DNA of 64,000 nt from Coriaria nepalensis. Lineage: Eukaryota > Streptophyta > Magnoliopsida > Cucurbitales > Coriariaceae. The notes beneath the pieces were generated by a model, which was not told the origin of the DNA, did no database searches, and worked only from the letters and a program-made list of their open reading frames with translations. The stretch is taken from assembly GCA_027186245.1 (NCBI GenBank), contig CP114490.1, positions 2,805,001-2,869,000 of the forward strand, in the 5' to 3' direction. Of the stretch, positions 24,296-36,203 are shown piece by piece. Both the position numbers and the translations under genes were made by a program. Numbering within the stretch: the stretch's first letter is position 1; the number at the start of each line of letters is the position of its first letter.

Positions 24296-25295
24296 AGGTA
24301 AAAAACAGATCGTGCCTTGTGATTCTTGAAGAGTACATAGTAATTAGTTTCTGGATTATGTTTAGAATTAAGCTGTTCTTGTAATGTTGTACTTATTTAC
24401 TCAACTTGTGTGATGATCATCTTTACGATGTTCTAAATCAACATGGCTATTTCTGGTTATATGAGAATTAATTGACAAAACCACGCTCTGTAATGTTTGT
24501 ACTTTTTTTCTTTGGGCCAAATTATAATGTTTGTATAACAGGGTAAGAAATATAAGAAAAGTGGTACTAAGTTTTTTTTGTTTGTTCTTTTCTTCTATTT
24601 TTTCTCGTGTTTTATAATGGCATAACCGATCATCGATAATAAGATGATAATTCAGTAGCATTCTCAGATGAGTTAGAATCTATAAGGTTGTACCTTCATT
24701 GGTCGTTAAATTTGTACCGTTCCACCATATTTTGATCTCCCATATAAGATTCAATATCTAATAAAGATTCAGGTCCCAGATTCCAAAATTTCAGATCAGC
24801 CCCAATCCTATATTAACTTTTCCATTAATGTTTTTACTTTTAAGTCATGACTTTGTGTCCAAAATCTTAAACTAAAGCTTAGCATCAATTAAGGATTTTT
24901 AATTGCATGGAGGACACGTGTTTCATCAATTATCATAGGGAGCAAGCCATTTTAATGCACCAAACAACAATTGGCTCGTCAAACAACCCAACAAGCTTAT
25001 CGAATCTTAAATGACATCTAGACGAAAAATTAATACCACCATTCTCTAAAATAAGGTTTTTAATGTCATATATAGACGTATGCAGTGATAAGATTTGAAC
25101 TCACACTCATGTATATCAAACATTTTAGAGACTCGTTTTATCAACTAATTAACTGTGACACATGAACTAGATCAGAACATGTAAGGTTTAAACCCTTATA
25201 TAAAGAAGACATGATCAAACCAAACCACACACCTCTTGCATCAAAATATCCTCCTATATATTATTCTTCTTCATATTTTTGTTATAAGACAAACC
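24296..25295. other. Intergenic region
   Basis: About 1 kb of AT-rich sequence between the RraA-like gene and the PIN pseudogene. It should include the 3' UTR of the first and remains of the promoter of the second. A TATATAAA-like stretch lies near 25196-25203. No other coding sequence was recognised. Confidence 0.5.
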
Positions 25296-26697
25296 ATGAT
25301 CAAAGGAAAAGACATTGTTGATGTTTTAGGAGCAATAGTGCCCTTATAAACAACCATGATCTTAGCTTATTTCTCGGTCAAGTTCTGGAAAATATTCACA
25401 CCTGATCAATGCTCCGGCATAAGCGGATTTGTCCGAACCTTCGCCATTCCATTACTCTCATTCAACGGGATCGATTCATTCGAAGTCGATGCTTGTAATG
25501 AACATGATGGGAAGTTGCATGTTGTAGTGAGAAAATCAGTGCAGAATGATAATGTTAGTAATAGTAGTATGATCAGTATTACGCCTAGAGTGTTGAATTT
25601 AACGGGAGTAGAGATTTACTCGGGGCGATCTTCGTTGGATCATCGGCAATCTTCTTCTCGGTGTTCGAGTTTTAATCTAGCAGATTTCTTTTTGAATGAA
25701 AATAATCTAGGGGCTTATACACATAGAATTTCTTCTCTTAGTGTTGATCATCGTGAGGAGATGATTAAGTTTGGAATGTCTCAAATGATAACAACGACAA
25801 CATGGCATCTTCTTCATCTACAACTAATTTTGGGGTTAAAATTGATAGTTCCAACAAATCTGCTGCTCTCGTTGATCAAGTTGAAACAACTTCTTCAAAA
25901 GGTTGATTGATAACTTTTGGTCTGTAACACTACAACGACAACATGCATCCTTGAATATCTTGTAAAGTTCAAAGTTATGTTGCCTTAATTAGTAAGCATT
26001 ACGGTTTTATGAAAATTAAAGGGCCATAATTAGTATAGTGATGAACAGTTTTTTGGTGCAGTACATGATGAAGAAATGGAGCAAGAAGATGGAAAGATGG
26101 TGAAGCAGCAGCAGGAGATGCCTCCAACACATGTGATGGCAAAAACTCATTCTTCTAATGCTTTGCAAGAAACTCATAAGAAACCCTAACACCTACTCAA
26201 ATCTCTTAGGCCTCGCCTGGTTCTCTCATATATACATACTTGATCTTTTTCTTTTTATATGAGAAATTTTTGCCTCATGCTCTCTTTTTTTACAGTCCAC
26301 AAATAAAATCATATCTTATATTTTTTATCTATTAAATGATATAATTTTATTTATTAGAGGTAGTAATGGCACTGCTTGCTCGGTTTCTGCTGGGCCCATT
26401 AGTCATGGCTGCAACCACTACTGCCTTCGACCTACGTGGCGTTGCTTTGGATACCGCTATCATTCAGGTTAATTACAACAGCACATAATCCTAATCAAAG
26501 CACTTTTAACTTAAATTGTGTTTTTAATTTGGCCTTGATTCATAATTACTAGGCTGCCCTTCCCCAAGCCATAGTGAGCTTAGTGTTTGCCAAGGACAAT
26601 GATCTTCATCCAAACATACTCAGCACTTCGCAAGTCACGTGATTACTTGATTCCCTTCTCTTTCTTACGGAAAGGCGATTGTATTAGCCATCGTGCT
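25296..26697 (+). pseudogene. PIN auxin efflux carrier pseudogene, internally deleted
   Basis: The start MIKGKDIVDVLGAIVPL is the PIN N-terminus, but a TAA at 25347-25349 replaces the expected Tyr before [20 protein letters not shown]. After AIPLLSF the sequence jumps straight into the central loop ([12 protein letters not shown], then [10 protein letters not shown] and [10 protein letters not shown]), so roughly TM2 to TM5 are deleted. The loop type fits a long-loop, plasma-membrane PIN. Further on are a degenerate MPPTHVMAKT block and the C-terminal FLLGPLVMAA, with an intron kept before AALPQAIVSLVFAKDNDLHP; a stop follows ILSTSQVT. The retained intron shows that it decayed in place and was not retroposed. 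It cannot make a working transporter. Confidence 0.9.
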
Positions 26698-27492
26698 GCT
26701 CTACTAGGTTATCTTACGGCTCTAACTTTGTCGGATGAAAATAGATTTGGATTCGATTAAGACCTTATGGGTCTGAATTGATCCGAATTCATGTGTTCTA
26801 GATCAAATTTATATCCAATAAAAAAGCATGCATGAACAAGATTATTTAGATTATTGGGAATTAATTATTATTATTATAATTATATGTATATATATATATA
26901 GGTTATTATAAATATATATATAAAATATTGTGATTAGGCATTAATTATTCCTCTTACTATATACTAGAAAGAGTGTATAATTTTCTTCTGATGTGATTCC
27001 TTAACTAGTTTGTAACGTGTACGCGAGTACGTAATGTGCCATATCAAACTATAGTGAGATACTTGAAATTTGTTTGTAAGATGAGCCATGAGCTAGCTAA
27101 ACCAGAATTTTGGGCACCAAAAGAGTAAGAAAAAGTAGAAACAGCCTAATCTTACATTCAAGCTCCATCCTTCATATGAAGTTTAAGGTTCCTAATCTAT
27201 GCTATTAACACCCAAACTGTTCGATACTGTAGCATCAGATTGAACCAACACTTCGTAAAAGAATTGGCTTCATTTCATTATTGGAAGATAAATCTAAGTC
27301 CAATGAATTTGTGGCCAATCTAGACAACAAGAATAAATTTCACCAACAATAGGACTACAGAGCTAAAGATGACTGCCGAAACATAGCGATTGGAGTAACA
27401 GAGACTTCACCACTTACACTTCCCCATAGCTTGCAACAGCCTCAACCACCGAATGTTTTGACACTGGCATGAAATATGCAAAATAGACATCC
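26698..27492. other. Intergenic region
   Basis: About 0.8 kb between the PIN pseudogene and the PPR gene. It is AT-rich, with TA runs near 26880-26925. It probably includes the PPR 3' UTR. No coding sequence was recognised. Confidence 0.5.
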
Positions 27493-29225
27493 TCATTTAT
27501 TCAACATAATAAAAAATTCAGCAACAGATGCATCGGCAGAGAATCCTTTCTCAACCATTTCCTTAAGAAGTTCGGTTGCTTTCGATGTATCATGGCTATA
27601 CAGGTATCCTAGTATAATTGCATTATAAGTGAAACTATTAGGAGCACAACCATTATCTTCCATTCTTCTAAACAAATCATTAGCTTCATTAAGTAGCCCT
27701 TCTATCCATAGACCTTTGATCATTATGTTGTAAGTCCAGACATGAGGTTGTAAACCTTTGAGATATAGACAAGAGAATAGCTCTTGTGCATCTTTTACCT
27801 GTCCCAATTTGCATAATCCATCAATTAGGATAGTGTAGTTCACGACATCGGGCTCTTGCATTTCTTGAAACAAACACAATGCCTTCTCAAGATGCCCGTG
27901 TTTGCATAAACCATCCAACAAAACTGAGTAAGTCCTAGCATCTGGAGGCTGTCCAACATCCTCCATCTCCACAAAAAATCCTCTTGCTTCCAAAATCCTT
28001 CCAGCCTGGCATAGCCCTTGAATAAGAGACGTGTATGTGATTGTATCAGGAACCAATGTTTTCTCACGCATCTTGCCGAAGATTTCCATGGCTTCATCTA
28101 TCATTTTACATTGCAATATCCATTTATCAAGGCACTATAAGCAAAAACATCGGGTGAACAACCCTTCTTAGTCATCAAATCAAACACTTTTTGCGCATCA
28201 TTCATTTCACCTCGCAGACAATATCCATCCATCAGAGCGGTATAAGTGACAACGTCAGGCTCCATACCTTTTTGAACCATCACTTCTAACACCTGTTGAC
28301 CCTGTGAAACCATCCCTTCTTTGCAAAGTGCATCAACTAGCACATTAGATGTTATAATGTTTGGACGAATATTCTTAACAATCATTTCATTCAACAATCT
28401 ACTAGCCTCCTTCCATTGACCAAAGTTACATGCAGCATGAATCAATGTTGTGTAAGTGATGACATCTGGCATTATCCCCTTTTCCATCATTTCCGAAAAG
28501 AGGTTAATAGCTTCAGGAACGAATCTGTCTTTGCAAAGACAGCATATAACGGTACTCTATGCCACAACATCAAGTTTATGCCCTTTATCTTCCACCCTCT
28601 TTAGAAGCTGAAGAGCTACGTTAGTATGTCCTATTTTACAGAGACCACTGAATATTGCAGTATAACTAATGACATTAACTTGTAATCCTTTATCCACTAT
28701 TTCATCAAATAGCCTCACCCCTTGACCTACTTTGCCTTGAAGACAAAGTCCATTTATTAAAGTATTGAAAGTTACGCAATCAGGTCGAATGCCAAGTTTA
28801 ATTATTTTACCTAACACGGAAAATCCAAAATCCACTCTCTTCAGATGACAATAACAATTTATCAAGATATTCATTGTATAGACATCCGGCTCTATTTGCA
28901 AGGAATCCATTTGCTTGATCATTGAAATCACAGCTGAATAATGCTTCAATCTCGAAATAGCGCCCAAAATTTTATTAAACTGGATGATAGAAGGGCGAGG
29001 ATGCATATCAATCATATGATTAAATGAAGCGCAAGCATCATCCATGTTATTGAGATGGGTAGTTTGGTGGTGCTTACTGTTAGCATAACGAATTTGAGTG
29101 TATGAATACTGACTGAGTTGAGATTGAGGGGTAAAGAAAGCATGGCTTATTAGGGATGCAAAAAGACTAACAGAAGATGTAAATCTGGAAGAAGAAGCTC
29201 TAAAAGCACTGGTACTCTTCGCCAT
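27493..29225 (-). pseudogene. P-class pentatricopeptide repeat (PPR) gene, broken by one stop and one frameshift
   Basis: PPR proteins bind organelle RNA through 35-residue helical repeats. This one starts with a Ser/Arg-rich presequence (MAKSTSAFRASSSRF), as for a mitochondrial protein. It then carries tandem repeats of the VTFNTLINGLCLQGKVGQG type to the C-terminus; joined, it would be about 577 residues. It is an Rf-like P-class protein with no visible E, DYW or SMR domain. Two lesions are seen: TAG at 28557-28559, where the repeat pattern expects Tyr (VVAxSTVI), and a one-base loss near 28112 (GYCN-VK, where GYCKCKMIDEA is expected). The repeats are otherwise well kept, so inactivation is recent, or one or both lesions are sequence errors. 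Confidence in PPR identity is high; in pseudogene status moderate. Confidence 0.88.
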
Positions 29226-30495
29226 CGGAGTAGCTCTGCCAGACCTAGCAGATTGCTATTGAGAGTCGTTTTTGGCTGTCAGGTGCACTGAAACCTGATG
29301 CGATGATGAGCTATAAAGGGGATTAGAGAGATATAGAGATGGGATGTGATTCAGATTGTAGTAGCAGCAGTAGTGGTGAAAGAAAGGGAAGAGATGAGAG
29401 AGACTGAGAAGGGTAAAGACTTTTCGTAGCCTGATGGCCTGATGATGACGACCACCATTGGGCTGTTGGGCCGTTTAAGATTTGGGCGCCGAAAAAGTGA
29501 GCCCATTTGATTGATTTGGGCGCAGGTGCATAAATATATGTTTATTATTTATTTATTTATTTTAAGTTGGTTTTATGGGTTAGAATATGATAGGTAATAA
29601 AAACATTAGTGTAAGAAACTAAGAAGGCTGTCATTAAGTATGAAATAAAAAGGGGGGAAAAAAAGTTGATCTTGACCGGTCAGCTCTAAAACAAAAACAT
29701 CTCGCGCTTTTTCATTCTCTTACATCTGTCCGTCCGTCCGTCCGTCCGTCTAGACGGTGATGGATCACCGACCGTTTAATGACGGAGCGCAATGAATAGT
29801 TATTTAAATTAAAAAATTAAATGGACGGTTAACTGCCGTATAACACAACCTTAAATAATATAATAATTAAAATAATAATTAAAATAATAATTAAAATAAT
29901 AATTAAAATAATAATAATAATAATAATAATGATAACAAAATTACTCAATCCTAACAGCTCCGATCCACGTGGATGATGCATGGTTATCTTAGTTAAAATC
30001 TAACCCAAATCCGACAAATTCTCATTCTTAGATTTGATTATTATATATATATATATATAATTAATTAAAAAAAAAAAAACAGTCAGTCACACTGACACAC
30101 AGATTTAACAGGTGTTGTTAGTACAAGCGCAGATAATTTGGACAGAGTCCTAACTTCCCCTCCTTATCTTTCTCTAACCTTCTTCTAATTACAATCACAT
30201 ATTTACACTCTTTATTCTTTGAAATTAGATTTGAATAATTGGAAATTTTGGTTAAAAGGAAATTATTATTACGGTTAAAACAGACAACCATATCTAGATG
30301 CCATTCTTAAATTCTTTTCCTTTTTTCAAAATTCCTTCCTTTTTTTCTCTTTTTTCTAACAACAAAAAACGAGAAAGTGTCTTCTCTATCTCTCTCTTAA
30401 CAAATCACTTCTGAAACAGAATCCGAAACATTTTCTACTCCCTCTCTCTTCTCTCTCTCTTTCAGTCACTGTAATACTCAAAATCTTCCCTTAGT

Positions 30496-30526
<31 letters not shown>

Positions 30527-30665
30527 TCAATGAAAAACTAGTTTCAGCTCCGTTTCTCGCTTGGAGCTGAAACTTTCTCCCAAGTTAACCCAATCCTTTT
30601 CTCTGCCATGAAAACCCATTTCAATTTCCCAAGCTCTGATTTTTTTCTGTAAGCTGCATAAATCA
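29226..30665. promoter_or_regulatory. Divergent intergenic region between the PPR gene (-) and WRKY gene (+)
   Basis: 1.44 kb holding both promoters. It includes a (CCGT)n tract at about 29728-29750 running into a short inverted repeat (CCGTCTAGACGG), an AAT-rich microsatellite at 29860-29930, TA repeats near 30046 and a (CT)n tract at about 30498-30527 in the WRKY leader. Two short upstream ORFs precede the WRKY start: ATG AAA AAC TAG at 30530 and a 13-codon one from 30608. Confidence 0.55.
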
Positions 30666-33600
30666 ATGGAAGAGGAGAAGATTGAGGACCATGAACAGGT
30701 TCTAGAAGGTGGGATATGGAGTTCGTGTTCAGTGGTGGGTAAGAGTGGAGGGGGAAGCTTTGTAGAGAGAAGGGCAGCTAAGTTTGGAAGTGGGTTCAAT
30801 GCGCCTAGGATCAATACGCCCAGGTTTCGAACCACTAGCCCGTTGGTCTCACCTGCGGCTCATTCTCCTCGTATTACTATTCCGCCTGGCATTAGCCCCA
30901 CTGCCTTGCTTGATTCGCCTATCATGCTCCCTAATAGACAGGTTCTTCTCTCTCTCTCTCAAGCCTTCTACTCTGAAGATATTTTTTTTTAATTTTTTTT
31001 TTAAATCTGGATGATGTATCATATATCATATTAAATGTGGCATTGTTGTGAAGTTATGTCTTTCTTTTTCACCTTTTTTAATAATGAGCTGAAGAGGGTT
31101 ATGTATAGGTAGGGAAGATGGGATCAGACAAATCAGACATGATGTTATGATATATGGGGTCTTAATTTGTTATCAGTTGTTTTGCAAAGTTCTCAAGCTA
31201 TTTATCAAATGACTTGAAAATTATGATATAATCAATTGTTTTGCAAATCTTGCCTTTATGGCTTTACCTCTTATTTGATTTGGATTTTTTTTCAGGCTCT
31301 TCCATCTCCTACGACCGGAACTTATTGTATCCCTTTAAATGATCAATGCTCGATCCGAAATTCTATGCTACTTGAAGATGGATATAAGGGGAGTCCTGTA
31401 GATGGTTCATCCTTCAGATTGAAGCCTCCTGACGAGCACAATTTCGCCCCTGGATTTTCTGGTTATCAAACTCAGGTAAAACCGATTCTTAAAACCATTA
31501 CTAATGTACATTTTACTCAAAATAATTTATTATTCTACCGTGTCATAATAATGATGAGGCTTACATTGTATTAGAAATTACTTGTAATCTTCAGTATCAC
31601 TTCTCGAATGGAGATGAATTCTTTTGACCCCTATATACACACTAGAATGAGTAAGACATGTTGTATATAGAATTTAAAGCCATTTTCCGTGTCTGAATGT
31701 AATTTACTAATTGTTTAGTTTTATCACACTTCAATTTTTCGTAGGATGTTCTTGATATTGATTATCAGGATCTTATATCAAAGCAACCGCCTATCGACTT
31801 TGAATTCTCTGTTCAATATCCGAAAGAAGCTACTGCAGTAAGCTGTGCAGGAGATTCATCTACTGATACTAACAACTTCAACGACGCGATATTATATAAT
31901 ACTAAACCAGATGAAGTTCAAGCGCATATTCTTAATCAAGTTTTTAATCGAACATCTCTTCCCAATGAATGCATTCAAGGTGAGGATAATGAACCACATC
32001 ATCATCAACCCGATCAGAACATTTACCCATCCTCTTCAGGACTAGCAAGGAATTCAGAAGATGGATATAACTGGAGAAAATACGGACAAAAACAAGTAAA
32101 AGGAAGCGAATATCCAAGAAGCTACTATAAATGTACTCATCCAAATTGCCAAGTGAAGAAGAAAGTGGAAAGATCCCTTGATGGTCAAATAACCGAAATC
32201 ATATACAAAGGCACTCACAGTCATGCAAAACCTCACCCATGTCGCCGGGCCCCATCCGGATCGACGTTTCCATCTGACCAGGCTTCAGAGGTGGGTGAAG
32301 GAAGTAGGACCTATGTCAAAGCAGAAGGTGGGCCTGTCTGGATGAGTATTCAATCTGATTTGAGGGGTGATGGGTTGGAAAGGGGGACCCCCTCGGCTTC
32401 TGTTGTAACTGATGTTTCTGATCCGTTATTGACTGCTCAAGGGAAATCTATTGGGTTGTTTGGATCCGTTCAAACTCCTGAGCTTACTTCTACTGTTGCT
32501 AGTCATGAAGATGATGATGATGGGGCCACTCAGGGAAGTGTATCATTCAGTGATGATGCTGATGATGTAGAATCTGAATCAAAAAGAAGGTATTAGACTT
32601 TTAGTCAGTGTTTTTATTGGTTGAGTCCTGATATGCAAATTTAAGTTTAATTCAGTAATCATGGAGTCCATAAGACAAATTTCAGTCCCTTTTTTCTTCC
32701 TCTGTTTATTCTTCAAGCCTTAACTGACATGAGAACCCATAAATTCATTCATTCATTCTTCTGTGTTCGAATCTGACTCCAGGCGGATGGAGACCTGTCA
32801 GATTGAAACAAATTTGGCGTCTAGATCTGTCAGAGAACCAAGAGTTGTTGTCCAAATAGAGACTGAAATAGACATTCTTGATGATGGTTACCGCTGGAGA
32901 AAATACGGGCAAAAAGTCGTCAAAGGAAACCCTAATCCTAGGTAATACATTTGCATTCTGGTAACTCGCCTTTAGTGTATAAGTTGTTTTAATAAATTCT
33001 ATTTTGTTTTCTTGGCTCACTCATTACAGGAGCTACTACAAATGCACAAGTCCTGGATGTTTAGTTAGAAAGCACGTAGAGCGGGCCCCGCACGATCTCA
33101 AATTCGTGATCACAACATATGAAGGAAAACACAACCATGAGGTGCCTGCTGCTAGAAACAGCAACCAAATAAATTCAAGCGGCAATGGTGATAATGCAAA
33201 CCATTCTGCTGTTTCCTGTCAGTCATCCGTGACCTTACCTAGAAGCTCTACCATTCCTTTGCCCGATCAAACCCATATTCCGGACCCCACAACTTATTTT
33301 GAACATAAACCTGAATTTAACGACGAGTATTTGAGATCAGGTATTCTCGGGAGTTTTAGTAATGACATGAAAATGGGGACTCCATTCATGTTTCAAATGA
33401 AGCTTCCTTCCTTGCAGAATACTGTGTCTTATGGCTCATTTGGAATAAACGTGGGTTCTTTGGTACCGGGGATTCAGGATTTTCCTGTTTCTCTGCCATT
33501 AAATCCTCCTCCGATGCGAAACTATTCAATGGCTGAATTTAATTTTAACAGCGGAAGATCAATGGCTCAGATGCAGCCGTTTATGACCAGGCAGCAGATG

Positions 33601-33714
33601 AGGGAGAATGAGGTCAGGTATCTAAAGCTCAAACAAGAACAGGATGATAATGTTTATGATGCTTGTTCATCAACGGTGGGGCATCATCAACAAATCATGG
33701 GAAAGCTTCCCTAG
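30666..33714 (+). CDS. Group I WRKY transcription factor (two WRKY domains, WRKY2/WRKY20-like)
   Basis: Five exons (30666-30941, 31296-31475, 31745-32589, 32783-32941, 33030-33714) total 2,145 bp, giving 714 residues. The N-terminal WRKY domain reads [20 protein letters not shown] followed by a C-X4-C-X23-H-X-H finger (CTHPNC ... HSH). The C-terminal domain, which normally binds the W-box, reads [20 protein letters not shown] with CTSPGC ... HNH and is split by the conserved PNPR/SYYKC intron. SP-rich clusters ([18 protein letters not shown]) match the MAPK-target region of group I WRKYs. The segment before the second domain has an acidic run and ESESKRR, a likely nuclear signal. The family is firm; the [11 protein letters not shown] block suggests the WRKY2/34 side. 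The target pathway is not deducible. Confidence 0.95.
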
Positions 33715-35267
33715 AAATAAATTTTTGTATGTTCGCTTGTTTATTTGTTCTCAGAGTCGAGCAGTGTAGGGAGGACTCATGTGTCTCCTAGTTGCTTCTT
33801 AAAGTATGTCATATCAGAATGACTTTTGCCATGTTTCCGTTTTATATTCCTATACAAAATTGCATACCATATATGTTGAACCACAGGCTGATAATATTAA
33901 TCTCTTATACAAGTTTTCTTTTTATAGCCATTCAAGAAACCGCAGTTGGTTTTTTTTTTTGGCCACCATCTTATTATTGAGAATTTGAACTTGAAAGCAT
34001 AAAATGAACCGAACAAATCTTGCATGAGAGTAACTTAAAAAATGGAACTGGTGAGAGCATATTCACCGCTGCGGCCAATGAAAACCGGGATTTTAAACAT
34101 GCTATGATCTATATGCATATGACTTCTCATGGAAATTACAACCCACTTTTAGGAAAAACCGTGAAAGATAAAAGGCCAAATAGAATGTGTAGAAATACAA
34201 ACTTTGAGAAATCTAATGACAATACCAGCCTGCAATTGGTAAGAAGAGATATTCTGATACGGGCCAACAGTACGCAGTTACTTACTTGAGAGGAGAACTC
34301 ATGTAGGAGAGAGGATTGAAAAAACATTTCTTTTTGGATGTTTCTCATTCCTATATATCATCTTCTCAATGGTTAAGAGTATCTATCTTTGTGCTCTTCT
34401 CAAGGTAACAATGTATTATTGATAAGAGAAATTCTCACAGATGGAACATGAGTATCATTACAAGAAGTTGTAGCGCATGAAAAGATAAACATAAAACAAT
34501 ATCGATGATAAGAAACACGAGCAAGTCATCCCGCTTATTAGCCTAAACTAGGGATGAGCATGGTTCAGTGCAAACTGAACCGAACATGGAACGGGGCACC
34601 GGTCACCAAAAGGATGGGGCGCCAGTCACCAACTGATCCGGTGCCCTAGCATGAACCATTTGGGTTTGGTCGGTTTGGATCAGTGGCGGGGCTACTGCTC
34701 ATCCCTAGCCTAAACCAAAAAAACAAAAACAAAACAAAGATAAACAAAAGGAAATTGGAGCAGCTATGCTATCTATACTAGCAAACAATGAAATGATGCA
34801 CATAACATTAGCTGATATTTCCATGATCAAATAAGTCTTATATTTCATCATCATCATCGTAATCAAAGTGCAAAGCAATAATCTGTCCACAGAAAAGTTA
34901 TTCTACCCAAGAAATGATACATATAGTGGTACTTTTGACCAATCCCTCTAAACCTGCAGAACTAAACCAAAAGTTAAGTTCAGGATCAAGAACAAGCCCA
35001 ATAGTTTTTCATAAGGTTGGCTACAACACAACCACCACATCACCATTATTTCCACAATCTTCTTTCATGTAATAATACACATTCGATTAAGTTAAAAGCA
35101 AAAGTAGCCTTAGCCCCACATAAAAACATTGAAATTTAGCTCAAAACCCCTTCCATACCCATTACCAAATATAACACCAAAATGACCAGAAAATACAGCG
35201 ACCCATACGTAGCATCAAATACCCATAAAAATCAAGCCTTTTTTTGTTTTTTTTTTTCATTTTTATT
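33715..35267. other. Convergent intergenic region containing a MITE
   Basis: 3' flanks of the WRKY (+) and MBS-type (-) genes, about 1.55 kb. Besides the MITE at 34549-34707 I see no coding sequence; the small ORFs here have no recognisable protein. Confidence 0.55.
34549..34707. mobile_element. 159 bp hAT-type MITE with perfect 8-bp target duplication
   Basis: The element begins TAGGGATGAGCA and ends TGCTCATCCCTA, a perfect 12-bp terminal inverted repeat. It is flanked on both sides by GCCTAAAC (34541-34548 and 34708-34715), an 8-bp duplication as made by hAT transposases. The interior is GC-richer than its surroundings, with CGGTCACC and CAGTCACC repeats, and has no coding capacity. It lies in the 3' flank between the WRKY and MBS-type genes. 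Confidence 0.93.
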
Positions 35268-35582
35268 TCACTTCTTGATGCTACCTCTTATGCCAGGCTT
35301 GGGCTTCGTAGATGTCTCAGGAAGACTAACGTGACGATTCACAATCTTATCCTCCTCAAAGGGGATCTTAGGGTGCTTAGCGTCGTGATGGATCTGCATC
35401 GACTTGACGTCCGGCACGGTGGTCTTACAGTGGGGGCATTCGTACTTAGCGTGGCCGCCCTTTTCTTGACCGGTCCGGTCAGCTAGTCCCGCCTTGCCTC
35501 CTCCCCTGTTGGTCGTGGCGGCGTCGATCTTCGCCGCAATCTCTTTCGCCGTGTGCTTCTTCGGCTTCGCCTTGCCGGTCAT
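35268..35582 (-). CDS. MBS1: MBS1-type small C2H2 zinc-finger protein (singlet-oxygen signalling)
   Basis: An intronless gene for 104 residues, start ATG at 35580-35582. The N-terminus (MTGKAKPKKHTAKEIAAKID, then TTNRGGGKAGLADRTG) and the finger YECPHCKTTVPDVKSMQIHH, with C-X2-C and H-X4-H ligands, are nearly identical to Arabidopsis METHYLENE BLUE SENSITIVITY proteins. Those mediate responses to singlet oxygen and shuttle between cytosol, nucleus and RNA granules. The protein is very basic at the N-terminus. The C-terminal tail is longer than I recall for Arabidopsis, ending KPKPGIRGSIKK. It is divergent from the CCCH gene, 621 bp away. Symbol given by homology to MBS1/MBS2. Confidence 0.93.
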   Translation of the reverse strand: MTGKAKPKKHTAKEIAAKIDAATTNRGGGKAGLADRTGQEKGGHAKYECPHCKTTVPDVKSMQIHHDAKHPKIPFEEDKIVNRHVSLPETSTKPKPGIRGSIKK

Positions 35583-36203
35583 AGTGGTGATCGGGATTTG
35601 GATTCTGATCGGAAGGGGAGAGGGTTTTCAATTGACTAATCCCTAAACAGAGAGAGTGTGTGATGATTGGTTCCAAAACAAGGGTCTGACTGGTCAGGAG
35701 GATACGATATTTATAAAGCTGTTTGGTGGGAAAAAAGTGACGAACCACGAGACCCATGAACGTTAAGAAATTATCCTTTTCATCCCCTTAGAATTTATAA
35801 ATTAGGAAACAACGTTATACAGAACTAATTAACTGTATTTTCTTTTTTCCGAAGAACGCGGGTAAGAATAAAACATAAAATAAAATAAAATAAAAATATT
35901 AAAAATATCTGTGGAGATAAAAAAAATTCAGAACTCTTGAACCTGTTTCTCTCTCTAAAAATATTGGAGGGAGGGACTCTTCTTTCTTTCTCTTCCTTAA
36001 AAAAAATGCAACTTCCTTTTTTTGGTAAATTCTATTAAAAGAAGTATTGTGTGCGGGTTGTCTCTGCTTCGAAGGGTGGAGAATTGCTTCACCGGCATTT
36101 GAGGAGGCTGACTGTGGAGGGAGGCTTAGGAATGGGAATTCCGGTCGCGTTTGCCGAAGTTACGGCTGAGGCGTGGTGGTGATGAGGACTATTCTTATGT
36201 GCT
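35583..36203. promoter_or_regulatory. Divergent promoter of MBS-type (-) and CCCH (+) genes with upstream ORFs
   Basis: 621 bp between the start codons. Just before the CCCH start, 36132-36182 is a 16-codon upstream ORF (MGIPVAFAEVTAEAWW). An ATG at 36183 then opens another frame that overlaps the true start and runs through exon 1. If transcribed, these would reduce translation of the CCCH protein; the transcription start is not known from sequence. Confidence 0.5.

Noticed and set aside
24401..24661. 86-codon minus-strand ORF behind the RraA-like gene
   Set aside because: Lys/Leu-rich low-complexity translation in AT-rich 3' flank; no family resemblance.
30527..30835. Minus-strand ORF overlapping WRKY exon 1
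   Set aside because: It is the antisense of the WRKY N-terminus and CT-rich leader; it has no family match and no independent promoter context.
34020..34289. 89-codon ORF between the WRKY and MBS-type genes
   Set aside because: Not similar to any family I know; it lies in a 3' flank and has no splice or start context to support it.
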